This document shows, piece after piece, positions 1-8,157 of a DNA stretch of 37,643 nucleotides (the first letter of the stretch is position 1; each line of letters opens with the position of its first letter). The notes beneath the pieces are model-generated. The model was not told the origin of the DNA. It did not search any database and saw only the letters and a list, made by a program, of their open reading frames with translations. This stretch comes from Bacteroidales bacterium (GTDB lineage: Bacteria > Bacteroidota > Bacteroidia > Bacteroidales > UBA932). The translations under genes were made by a program, and so were the position numbers. Where the stretch lies: assembly GCA_030695305.1 (NCBI GenBank), contig JAUYTB010000037.1, positions 1 through 37,643 on the forward strand, read 5' to 3'.

Positions 1-2
1 GT

Positions 3-854
3 TGGTATAAGAAATATCTTGTCGTCTTTGAGAGACCCTTTTCGGATGCTCCACAGGAGATAATTGACCTGATAAAGGAGAGACTCGCAACAATACAGAG
101 CTCTACTCCTGTTGCAACCGTTGCTATAATCGCTCATAACGAAGAGAGCCGGCTTTTGAGTTGTATTTGGTCTCTTAGTGACTCTAAATGCAAGTATCCT
201 ATTGAGATTATAGGGATAGATAATAATTCAACAGACAGAACCGCTGACGTTTACAAAGCGGTCTCTCTTCCCTTCTTTGCGGAGAGCAGGAAAGGGCCCG
301 GTTATGCCAGAAACAGAGGGTTATTTGAGGCAAGGGGAGAGTATATTCTTTGTATAGATTCAGATACTCTTTATCCGGAGAAGTATATTGAGAAGATGAT
401 AGATGGGCTTAAAAAGCCGGGTGTTGTTGCGGTTTCAGCATCCTACAGCTACGTTCCCGGTAAAGGTTATCCTATGTTATGGCTAAGGAGTTACGAGCTT
501 ATTAGGGATATCCACCTATTTTTCCTATCCTTTAGAAATCCGGTATGGTGTGTAAGAGGCGCCGTTTTTGGACACTCTGTCCCTTTGGCAAAGAAGATCG
601 GAGGTTACAGGGTGCATATCAGCAGAGGTGAGGATGGTGCAATGGCCTATGATCTTGCAGAGTTTGGAAAGATATCTTTTAAAAGAGGTTTAAAGACCAG
701 AGCCATGACATGTACAAAATCGTTAGGAGCAGACGGCCCGATGTTTAAGGCGTTTTTAATAAGAGTCTGGGACTCTGTAAAGGGTTTTCAAAGATATTTT
801 TTCTTTACAGGAGATTCAGATGAGAATCCCAATAAAAGAGATGGTGTAGAATGA
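3..854 (+). CDS. Glycosyltransferase family 2 (5'-truncated by window edge)
   Basis: The frame is open from base 3 (WYKKYLVVFERPFSDAPQEII...TVAIIAHNEESRLLSCIWSL), upstream of the track start at 156 (a TTG). GT2-like: AIIAHNEE, IGIDNNSTDRT, GPGYARNRGL, CIDSDT. Confidence 0.85.
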   Translation, partial: WYKKYLVVFERPFSDAPQEIIDLIKERLATIQSSTPVATVAIIAHNEESRLLSCIWSLSDSKCKYPIEIIGIDNNSTDRTADVYKAVSLPFFAESRKGPGYARNRGLFEARGEYILCIDSDTLYPEKYIEKMIDGLKKPGVVAVSASYSYVPGKGYPMLWLRSYELIRDIHLFFLSFRNPVWCVRGAVFGHSVPLAKKIGGYRVHISRGEDGAMAYDLAEFGKISFKRGLKTRAMTCTKSLGADGPMFKAFLIRVWDSVKGFQRYFFFTGDSDENPNKRDGVE

Positions 855-1987
855 AAGGGTTATTTATTCATTTTTTTGGACTTAAGGAGTTTAGTGGAAT
901 AAGTAAAAAAATTGTTTCACAAATTGAGGCCCTCAGGTTATCCGGTATTGAGATGCTCTTCTGTTATATGGAAATTGACTCTGAGGGGAACCAAAGAAGA
1001 GTCTGCGACAATATCCGGATAGATGATTTTGGTAATGGGCTCTTCTCAAAATTCGGTAAGTGGATATGTTTTAAAAATCTTACAAATTATATTATTAAAA
1101 ACAATATTGGATTTGTATATATAAGGAGCTTTTACAATTGCAATCCTTTTATGTTGAGGATGTTTGATAAATTAAGAGAAAAGGGGATAAAGATTGTTTT
1201 GGAGTACCCTACCTATCCATATGATATAGAGACAAGTAAGGAGCATTTTAAATATAAGCCAATTTTTTTTCTGAACCGTCTTTTTCGTAAAGGGCTCAAA
1301 GGCAAGATTGATGGGATTGTGACTTTTACCAACCTTGATAAAATAGAGGGAGTTAGAACAGTCAAGATCTCTAATGCCATTGACTTTAAAAGTGTTGGCC
1401 TCTCTCAAAGAGGGGATAATAACTCAGCTATCTTCAATCTTCTGGGTGTTGCAGAGATCCATTTCTGGCACGGATTCGACAGAGTAATCACAGGGCTTGC
1501 AGATTACTACAGGTCGGATAATTTTACAAAGGAGGTTCATTTTCATATTGTCGGCGATGGTTGCGAAAAGGATAATTTAGAATTAAAGGTGTTGACCAAT
1601 AAGCTAGGGATGAACCAATATGTCCATTTTCATGGAAACAGAAGATCTGATGAACTTGACTCTTTTTTTGATATGGCAGACTTTGGGATAGCCAGTCTGG
1701 CAAGGCACAGAACAGGAATAACATATATCAAGACACTTAAGAATCGTGAATACGCTGCAAGGGGATTGGCATTTGCCTACTCTGAGATTGACGAAGATTT
1801 TGAGAATATGCCATATATCCTAAAGATTGCTCCCAATGAATCTCCTGTGAATATCTGTGAGATCCTCCATTTTTGCCAGGACATGAAACTCTCCCCGCAG
1901 GAGATACGCAAATCAATAGAGGAGAAGCTATCCTGGGAAGTTCAAATGAAAAAGGTTGTGGATGTTATAATTGGCAACAATGATTAG
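851..1987 (+). CDS. Glycosyltransferase (GT4/GT-B type)
   Basis: 378-aa ORF overlapping the upstream stop by 4 nt (ATGA); GT-B-like C-terminal half (HFHIVGDGCEKDNLE...YVHFHGNRRSDELDSFFDMADFGIASLA). Confidence 0.8.
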   Translation: MKGLFIHFFGLKEFSGISKKIVSQIEALRLSGIEMLFCYMEIDSEGNQRRVCDNIRIDDFGNGLFSKFGKWICFKNLTNYIIKNNIGFVYIRSFYNCNPFMLRMFDKLREKGIKIVLEYPTYPYDIETSKEHFKYKPIFFLNRLFRKGLKGKIDGIVTFTNLDKIEGVRTVKISNAIDFKSVGLSQRGDNNSAIFNLLGVAEIHFWHGFDRVITGLADYYRSDNFTKEVHFHIVGDGCEKDNLELKVLTNKLGMNQYVHFHGNRRSDELDSFFDMADFGIASLARHRTGITYIKTLKNREYAARGLAFAYSEIDEDFENMPYILKIAPNESPVNICEILHFCQDMKLSPQEIRKSIEEKLSWEVQMKKVVDVIIGNND

Positions 1988-2003
1988 ATAATTAAAATCT
2001 GAG

Positions 2004-3161
2004 CTAATCTGTTTTATCTGCCAAAAGCGATCTGAAAAGCGTATCCCACTCTTTTGCAAGAATCTCAATCGTGAACTGTTTTGAGCGCTCCCTTGCTCTC
2101 TCTCCCATTGCTTTACGTATATCTTCGTTCTCAATAAGATAGCAGATTTTATCTGCAAGAGCTTTAATATCTTGTGGTTTCACAAGGATTCCATCCAGGT
2201 CGTTGGTGATTATATCCTTTGGGCCACATGGGCACGCAAACGCAACAGCAGGAAGTCCGCATGACATTGCCTCTGTAATCACCATACCAAACCCTTCGAA
2301 ACGTGAGCTGAATGCAAATATTGATGATTCTGTAAACTTATCATTTAGATCAAGGACAGCATCATGAAGAGTGCAGCTTTTCTCTATACCATTCTTTTTG
2401 ATTTGTTTATAATAGGGACTCTTCTCTCCGCTGCCATACACAGTCAATGTCCAGTCCGGATGTTTTTCGCTAACTATTTTCCAACTGTCAAGGAGCATAT
2501 CAAACCGTTTCTGACTAACAAATCTTCCTGCGGCTATCACTCTTTTTGATGTACAGTCGGAGTAGTTCTCCGGAATCTTCTCTAGGGGGTTATAGATTAC
2601 CGAGATATTGTCAAGTTCTGTCCACTTCTCTTTGTCTTCGTAACTAAGGACAACAAATCTGTCCACCCTCCGAAGGTTATCTATAAGCTGTTTTATCCAT
2701 AATCTGGCAAAAAATCCTTTAATGCCCTTTTGCTCTCCCTTAGTGTTAAAATCTCTGTAGTTCTGTTTGTTAAACTGGAGCTCCCCAATCTTTTTACTGC
2801 CATCTTTGATCTTTGTGATAAAGTTTATCTCACGCCTGAGCATAGAGACAGTAATATCCGGAGTTATGGTTTTGAGAACACTGGTTAATCTTTTGCGGTA
2901 TAGGAACTGCTTATATGAGTATATAAGCAGCTTCAGGTAAATTGGATAAAGTCTGATATTCTCATAGTTAAGATCGAGATTAACAATCTTAACTTTTGGG
3001 GATAATGGAAAAAAAGGACTTTTATCCTTGCCATCTGTCAGAATAATTGTAACATCGTATCCCATGATATCTGCGAAGTAGCTCGCCTTCATCGAAAGAA
3101 CCTTCTCCATCCCGCCAACAAGATGAAGCGAGGGTAAGCAAAATGCAATTTTAATAGCCAT
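2004..3161 (-). CDS. Glycosyltransferase family 4
   Basis: 385 aa; GGMEKVL near the N-terminus, VIAAGRFVSQKRFDMLLDSW, SSRFEGFGMVITEAMSCGLP (GT4 E-x7-E-like motif). Confidence 0.9.
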   Translation of the reverse strand: MAIKIAFCLPSLHLVGGMEKVLSMKASYFADIMGYDVTIILTDGKDKSPFFPLSPKVKIVNLDLNYENIRLYPIYLKLLIYSYKQFLYRKRLTSVLKTITPDITVSMLRREINFITKIKDGSKKIGELQFNKQNYRDFNTKGEQKGIKGFFARLWIKQLIDNLRRVDRFVVLSYEDKEKWTELDNISVIYNPLEKIPENYSDCTSKRVIAAGRFVSQKRFDMLLDSWKIVSEKHPDWTLTVYGSGEKSPYYKQIKKNGIEKSCTLHDAVLDLNDKFTESSIFAFSSRFEGFGMVITEAMSCGLPAVAFACPCGPKDIITNDLDGILVKPQDIKALADKICYLIENEDIRKAMGERARERSKQFTIEILAKEWDTLFRSLLADKTD

Positions 3162-3235
3162 TTTCCTGTAAGTAAATTGGGTTCAAATGTACAAATTATA
3201 ATAATTATTTGATAAAATGTTTAGAGGTTTGATCT

Positions 3236-4393
3236 CTAATGCTTCTCTTCGTTTAAAACAGTTCGGAAAAGTGTGTCCCACTCACCGGCAATAACATCAA
3301 TCTTGAAATCTTCTGCTCTCTCTCTTGCTCTTCTTCCCATCTCTTTACGGATATCCTCATTCTCTATTAGATAGCATATCTTCTCGGCCAGTTCTTTTAC
3401 GCTCTCGGGTTTTACAAGAAGTCCATTAACGCCGTTCGTGATGATATCTTTTGGGCCGCAAGGGCAGGCAAATGCCACGGGGGGTACTCCACATGCCATT
3501 GCCTCTGTAATAACCATCCCAAAGCCCTCAAATCGCGAACTGAAAGCGAAAATAGATGACTCAGCATATTTTTCATTGATATTAATAACAGCTTCATTGA
3601 GAGTACAGCTGTTTTGGAGACCGTTTTTAATAATCTGTTTGGTTAACTGTTTCCGTGATCCGCTACCATATATAGATAGTTCCCAGTCCGGATGTCTTTT
3701 ACTGACAATTTTCCAGCTATCGATGAGCATGTCGAAACCTTTCTGGGATGCATATCTGCCGGCAGCGATTACCCTTTTTGAAGTGCAGTCAGATATTTTT
3801 TCCGGAAATTCATAAATTGGATTGTAGATAACAGATACATTGTCCAGCTCTTTCCAGTTCTTCTTATCCTCGTTGCTTAGAACAATAAATCTATCCACTC
3901 TTTTAAGGTTTGAGATTAGCTGTCTCATCCAGAACCTGGCAAGAAGACCCTTAATCCCCTTTTTCTTGCCTCTTGTGTTAAAGTCGCGATAATTCAAGCG
4001 GTTAAAGTGGAGCTCACCTATTTTTTTACTGCCGTCTTTAATCCGGGTAATAAAATTAATCTCCCTTCTTAGCATTGATATAGTAATATCAGGCTTAATA
4101 GAGAAGAGTGCTTTTGATAGTCTCTTTTTAAAGATGGATTGTTTATAGGAGTAGAGAAAAACTTTTAACAATACGGGATAGGTTCTGATATCTTCGTAGT
4201 TGATATCTAACACTACAACCTCAATTTTTGGGGAGAGAGTAAAAAAGGGTTTCTTATCTACGCCGTCTGTAAGAATTATTACAACATCATACCCGAGAAC
4301 CTCGGCAAAGTAGTTGGCTTTGATTGTCAGGACTTTTTCCATACCTCCCATGAGGTATAGTGAAGGTATACAAAAAGCAATTTTTATGGGCAT
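3236..4393 (-). CDS. Glycosyltransferase family 4 (paralog of adjacent gene)
   Basis: 385 aa, same length and collinear with 2004..3161; VIAAGRYASQKGFDMLIDSW, SSRFEGFGMVITEAMACGVP. Confidence 0.9.
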   Translation of the reverse strand: MPIKIAFCIPSLYLMGGMEKVLTIKANYFAEVLGYDVVIILTDGVDKKPFFTLSPKIEVVVLDINYEDIRTYPVLLKVFLYSYKQSIFKKRLSKALFSIKPDITISMLRREINFITRIKDGSKKIGELHFNRLNYRDFNTRGKKKGIKGLLARFWMRQLISNLKRVDRFIVLSNEDKKNWKELDNVSVIYNPIYEFPEKISDCTSKRVIAAGRYASQKGFDMLIDSWKIVSKRHPDWELSIYGSGSRKQLTKQIIKNGLQNSCTLNEAVININEKYAESSIFAFSSRFEGFGMVITEAMACGVPPVAFACPCGPKDIITNGVNGLLVKPESVKELAEKICYLIENEDIRKEMGRRARERAEDFKIDVIAGEWDTLFRTVLNEEKH

Positions 4394-4421
4394 TCTCAGT
4401 GAGTTTTATTACTAAGCACAA

Positions 4422-4429
4422 CAAATATA
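4422..4429 (-). promoter_or_regulatory. Putative Bacteroidetes -7 box for the GT4 gene pair
   Basis: CAAATATA on + = TATATTTG on -, matches TAnnTTTG; 29 nt upstream of the start at 4393. No good -33 TTTG seen. Confidence 0.4.
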
Positions 4430-4492
4430 CTTATTATATTTTGGAATAGCTTTTAGAAATAAGGTAAATTGATTAGGGTTCATGTTTTTTGC

Positions 4493-4500
4493 TATTTTTG
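4493..4500 (+). promoter_or_regulatory. Putative Bacteroidetes promoter -7 box (TATTTTTG)
   Basis: Matches TAnnTTTG; TTG at 4469-4471 lies 21 nt upstream as a possible -33 element; ATG at 4520 lies 20 nt downstream of the box. Confidence 0.5.
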
Positions 4501-4519
4501 CAAAATTAAGATATATAAT

Positions 4520-5500
4520 ATGATTACCCCAAAAGTAAGTGTTATTATTCCTGTGTATAACACAGAGAGATACCTCGGTGAGTCGGTCGGTTCTGTTATA
4601 AACCAAACACTCAGAGATATTGAGATTCTTATTGTGGATGACGGGTCGGATGACGGATCTTTACTAACTCTTAAAAAAATCTCGGAGGGTGATAGCAGAG
4701 TTAAAATCTATACTCAACAAAACTCCGGTCAGTCAATTGCAAGAAATACTGCGCTCAACCATGCAGAGGGGGAGTATCTCTACTTTATGGACAGCGATGA
4801 TATTTTGGATTTAGGTGCATTGGAGATTTGCTATAACAGGGCAAAGCAGGAGTCACTGGATTTGATATTATTTGATGCAGATGTGTTTACAGAAGATAAT
4901 CTTAAGATATCCGGATATGATTATAATCGTAAAGGGTATATTGACAATAAAAAGATCTACTCCGGAGAGGAGATTCTCAAGCTTCTTACTTTCTCGGGAC
5001 TATTTAGAGCTGCTCCATGGATTCACTTTGTAAAGAGATCTTTAGTAGAAGAGAACAGACTTCGCTTCTATCCCGGAATCATCCATGAAGATGAACTCTA
5101 TTTACCGCAATTGTATCTTAATTCACTTAATGTTGGCTATATTGCCGAGATTTTTTTTCACAGAAGAGTTAGAATAGATTCTACGATGACAAGAGTTTTC
5201 TCTGAGAAGAATGTAAGATGTTATCTGATTGTTGTTGATGAGTTGCAATCTCTTAAAAGAGGAAAGAGTGAATCCGTTTCTGAGACATTGGATGAACTTA
5301 TCCGAATAATCCTTGATGCTGTTGCATATCAGTCCGGCGCACTAAAAATTAAAAGCCGTGCAGAGATACTCTATCGTTTTATAAAGATGGGATATCTTAA
5401 GTATATAAGCATTAAGTCTCTTACCGTTCTTATTATGCCAATGACAATAACTGTAAAATCAAAAATCATTAAGCCCCTTTTAAGAAAAATAAGACTATAA
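4520..5500 (+). CDS. Glycosyltransferase family 2
   Basis: MITPKVSVIIPVYNTERYLGESVGSVINQTLRDIEILIVDDGSDDGS...YFMDSDD. Start moved from the track's 4469 TTG to ATG 4520, where GT2 homology begins. Confidence 0.9.
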   Translation: MITPKVSVIIPVYNTERYLGESVGSVINQTLRDIEILIVDDGSDDGSLLTLKKISEGDSRVKIYTQQNSGQSIARNTALNHAEGEYLYFMDSDDILDLGALEICYNRAKQESLDLILFDADVFTEDNLKISGYDYNRKGYIDNKKIYSGEEILKLLTFSGLFRAAPWIHFVKRSLVEENRLRFYPGIIHEDELYLPQLYLNSLNVGYIAEIFFHRRVRIDSTMTRVFSEKNVRCYLIVVDELQSLKRGKSESVSETLDELIRIILDAVAYQSGALKIKSRAEILYRFIKMGYLKYISIKSLTVLIMPMTITVKSKIIKPLLRKIRL

Positions 5501-5544
5501 TTATCACAGATACTTTACTAACCAACAAGTTTTTAATTTTTTTC

Positions 5545-5552
5545 TAAATTTG
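5545..5552 (+). promoter_or_regulatory. Putative -7 box (TAAATTTG)
   Basis: Matches TAnnTTTG, 14 nt before the ATG at 5567; -33 element not evident. Confidence 0.4.
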
Positions 5553-5566
5553 ATTAATACATCAGT

Positions 5567-6166
5567 ATGGAAGAGCTAATCCAAGGCTACATCTCTTCAT
5601 ATAAAGTTAAGCTTTATATAAAAAATATGGTTTGTATCCGCTGCAAAATAGTGGTTAAGAACGAGTTGGAAAAGCTCGGCATAGGTTATATATTGATTGA
5701 ACTGGGGCAGGTAGAGATAGAGTCTCAACTCAGTCCGGAACAGAGGTTGCAGTTGGATGAAGCACTAAGAAAATCGGGATTGGAACTTATGGATGATAAG
5801 AAGAGCGTCCTGATAGAAAAGATAAAGTGCATTATAATTGAGACAGTCCACTACTCAGAGGTAAAGTTAAAGACAAATCTATCGGACTATATCAGTGATA
5901 AGCTTGGTTATGACTATACATATCTTGCAAACCTCTTTTCTGAAGTGACCGGGATTACAATTGAGAAGTTTTATCTTAACCATAAAATCGAAAAGGTAAA
6001 AGAGTTGCTGGTATATAATGAGCTTAATCTTACCGAGATAGCATTTGATCTTGGTTATAGTAGTGTGGCCCACCTCTCTAACCAATTTAAGAAATTCACC
6101 GGATTGTCTCCCTCTCACTTCAAAAGACTAAAGAACGAAAGACGGATTATGCTCGAGAATCTGTGA
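5567..6166 (+). CDS. HMA-like (CxxC) domain + AraC-family HTH transcriptional regulator
   Basis: N-terminal KLYIKNMVCIRCKIVVKNELEKLG resembles the HMA GMxCxxC segment; C-terminal AraC double HTH (LSDYISDKLGYDYTYLANLFSEVTGITIEKFYLNHKIEKVKELL...LTEIAFDLGYSSVAHLSNQFKKFTGLSPSHFK). Confidence 0.85.
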   Translation: MEELIQGYISSYKVKLYIKNMVCIRCKIVVKNELEKLGIGYILIELGQVEIESQLSPEQRLQLDEALRKSGLELMDDKKSVLIEKIKCIIIETVHYSEVKLKTNLSDYISDKLGYDYTYLANLFSEVTGITIEKFYLNHKIEKVKELLVYNELNLTEIAFDLGYSSVAHLSNQFKKFTGLSPSHFKRLKNERRIMLENL

Positions 6167-6330
6167 AAGATGTAACATTTCCAGGTAATTGTATAACTCT
6201 TTTTTATATTAAAAAGATGAAATTTACATTACAACGATTATAATTTTATAATTGAGATTACCACTCTGCAGAGATTACAGTTAATCAGGCAAATGTGGGT
6301 TGTATAATCATCTTAGGAGGGATGGGAACG

Positions 6331-6486
6331 ATGGGAAATTTACTTTATATTTTAGCAATTATCTTAATTTTTGCCTGGCTGATAGGGCTGGTGGGTTTTA
6401 ATTTGGGAGGTATTATTCATATACTTCTTGTTTTTGCAATTATAGCAATTCTTTTGAGGGTAATTAAGGGCAGGAGATACAGGTAG
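6331..6486 (+). CDS. lmo0937-family small membrane protein
   Basis: MGNLLYILAIILIFAWLIGLVGFNLGGIIHILLVFAIIAILLRVIKGRRYR; two TM segments. ATG 6331 has AGGAGG at 6315-6320. Confidence 0.8.
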   Translation: MGNLLYILAIILIFAWLIGLVGFNLGGIIHILLVFAIIAILLRVIKGRRYR

Positions 6487-6506
6487 TCTCCGTAATTACT
6501 TTTGTT

Positions 6507-7061
6507 ATGAAATTATATATAAAAAATATGGTATGCATTAGGTGCATAATGGCTGTTAGAGTAGAGCTTGAGAAGCTTAATCTTAGCAATATTCTTGTAG
6601 AGCTAGGGAGGGTGGAGTGCGATGAGAACTTGACAAAGTTACAACTAGAGATGTTAAACACGGGGTTGATTGAATCTGGACTTGAGTTAATTGAAGATAA
6701 AAACGTGAAGATTATTAATGATATTAAGTTAGCTATAAATGAACTCATAAATTATTCCGAAATTGACCAAAAGATAAAATTATCAAACTATATAAGCGAA
6801 AAATTGAACTGTAACTACCCAAATGTGTCAAAACTGTTCTCAAAGTCAGAAGGGATAAGTATAGAAAAATATTATATAAAAGAGAGAGTTGAGGTGGTTA
6901 AAAAGCTTCACGTTCAAAGTGGGCTCTCTCTTACAGAAATATCATATAGATTGAAATTCAGTAGTGTGTCTCATCTCTCAAATCAATTTAAGGATGTGAC
7001 AGGATTGAATGCATCTCACTTTAAAGATACCTGTTTAAAAGAGAAAGCTTTTACTGCCTGA
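6507..7061 (+). CDS. HMA-like (CxxC) domain + AraC-family HTH regulator, paralog of 5567..6166
   Basis: Same architecture: MKLYIKNMVCIRCIMAVRVELEKL...LSNYISEKLNCNYPNVSKLFSKSEGISIEKYYIKERVEVVKKL...LTEISYRLKFSSVSHLSNQFKDVTGLNASHFK. Confidence 0.85.
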   Translation: MKLYIKNMVCIRCIMAVRVELEKLNLSNILVELGRVECDENLTKLQLEMLNTGLIESGLELIEDKNVKIINDIKLAINELINYSEIDQKIKLSNYISEKLNCNYPNVSKLFSKSEGISIEKYYIKERVEVVKKLHVQSGLSLTEISYRLKFSSVSHLSNQFKDVTGLNASHFKDTCLKEKAFTA

Positions 7062-7132
7062 AGTCTTAAATCTCTGCCATAATCGATGTAAGGTATGAGA
7101 CAGATATATTAAAAACTAATAAAATAACAATT

Positions 7133-7399
7133 ATGAATGTAGGAAAAATTCTTTTGGGAACACTGGCCGGATTGGCTATTGGTGCAATAGTAGGGGTTTT
7201 GTTTGCACCGGATAAAGGTTCTGCAACCCGTAAAAAAATCTCGCAGAAAGGAGATGACTATGCAGAGGGATTAAAAGATAAGTTTGATGAATTTGTTGAC
7301 AGAGTCTCTGCAAAAGTTGAGGACATTAATGAAAAAGTTGAAGAGGAGATAGAAGATGTAACCGAGCAGGTGAAGAGGAAGTATAAAGCTAAAGCATAG
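7133..7399 (+). CDS. YtxH domain-containing protein
   Basis: MNVGKILLGTLAGLAIGAIVGVLFAPDKGSATRKKISQKGDDYAEGL: canonical YtxH N-terminus with a charged helical tail. Confidence 0.9.
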   Translation: MNVGKILLGTLAGLAIGAIVGVLFAPDKGSATRKKISQKGDDYAEGLKDKFDEFVDRVSAKVEDINEKVEEEIEDVTEQVKRKYKAKA

Positions 7400-7411
7400 A
7401 GATCGACTGCG

Positions 7412-7756
7412 ATGGAAGAGTATAAAGTAAACACGTTTGAGACGCTTCTCAAAAGAACAGAAGATTATGTAAAAACCAGCTTTGAACTTTATAAGTTAAA
7501 TACTCTTAACAATATTTTAAAAGTTGCTTCGGCAGTAATAGTAAGAGTAACTGTGTTGCTTTTCTTCTTAATGTTTTTCCTGATAACCTCTGTTGCGGTT
7601 GCGATTCTGGTTGGGGATGCTCTTGGTAAATTGTGGTATGGATTTATTATTGTTGCTTCATTCTATGGCATCATTGCATGTGTGATCTCTCTATTTTTAA
7701 ATAATTGGTTTAAAAAGATCGTGATCAACTTTATTATCAAACAGATTGTGAAATAA
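7412..7756 (+). CDS. Phage_holin_3_6-like (Bacteroidetes holin-like) membrane protein
   Basis: 114 aa, amphipathic N-terminal helix then two TM segments; typical neighbour of YtxH; 12-nt gap from the upstream gene. Confidence 0.65.
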   Translation: MEEYKVNTFETLLKRTEDYVKTSFELYKLNTLNNILKVASAVIVRVTVLLFFLMFFLITSVAVAILVGDALGKLWYGFIIVASFYGIIACVISLFLNNWFKKIVINFIIKQIVK

Positions 7757-7762
7757 ATCAAA

Positions 7763-8149
7763 ATGAAAAACATTAATTCAAAAAATGATCTGGATAAAGC
7801 AATATACTCTCTTGTGCAATTACAAAGTGCACAAAGAGAAATGCTTAAGGTTCAATTTGGGATATGCGTAGAGAGTCTAAAACCGGCGAATATTATTAAA
7901 AACTCATTTAATAAGATGGTAAATTCGCCGGATTTACTAAAAAACATCCTAAGCACCTCTGTTGGCTTGACATCTGGTTATGTGAGCAATAAGATTTTTG
8001 TGGGAAACTCGGGAAATATCTTCAGAAAATTTTTTGGACATATGATTCAGATTGGAGTAACAACCATAATCTCGACAAACCCGGAAGCAGTAAAAGCAAT
8101 CGGTCATAGGATTATTGGAGCTATTTTTCAAAGAGGGCCTCAATCATAA
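7763..8149 (+). CDS. Conserved hypothetical protein within stress operon
   Basis: 128 aa, 6-nt gap upstream and 8-nt gap downstream; no family recognised. Confidence 0.7.
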   Translation: MKNINSKNDLDKAIYSLVQLQSAQREMLKVQFGICVESLKPANIIKNSFNKMVNSPDLLKNILSTSVGLTSGYVSNKIFVGNSGNIFRKFFGHMIQIGVTTIISTNPEAVKAIGHRIIGAIFQRGPQS

Positions 8150-8157
8150 TAGCTACT

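Noticed and set aside
1985-2006. Possible terminator between convergent genes at 1987/2004
   Set aside because: Only 16 nt between stops and no convincing stem-loop with a T-tract found.
3438-3815. 125-aa + strand ORF
   Set aside because: Antisense to a clear GT4 gene; low-complexity composition and no recognisable family.
4469-4519. Track N-terminal extension MIRVHVFCYFCKIKIYN on the GT2 at 4520
   Set aside because: Begins at a TTG that coincides with a likely -33 element; the -7 box TATTTTTG lies inside the extension, and GT2 homology starts at MITPKVSV.
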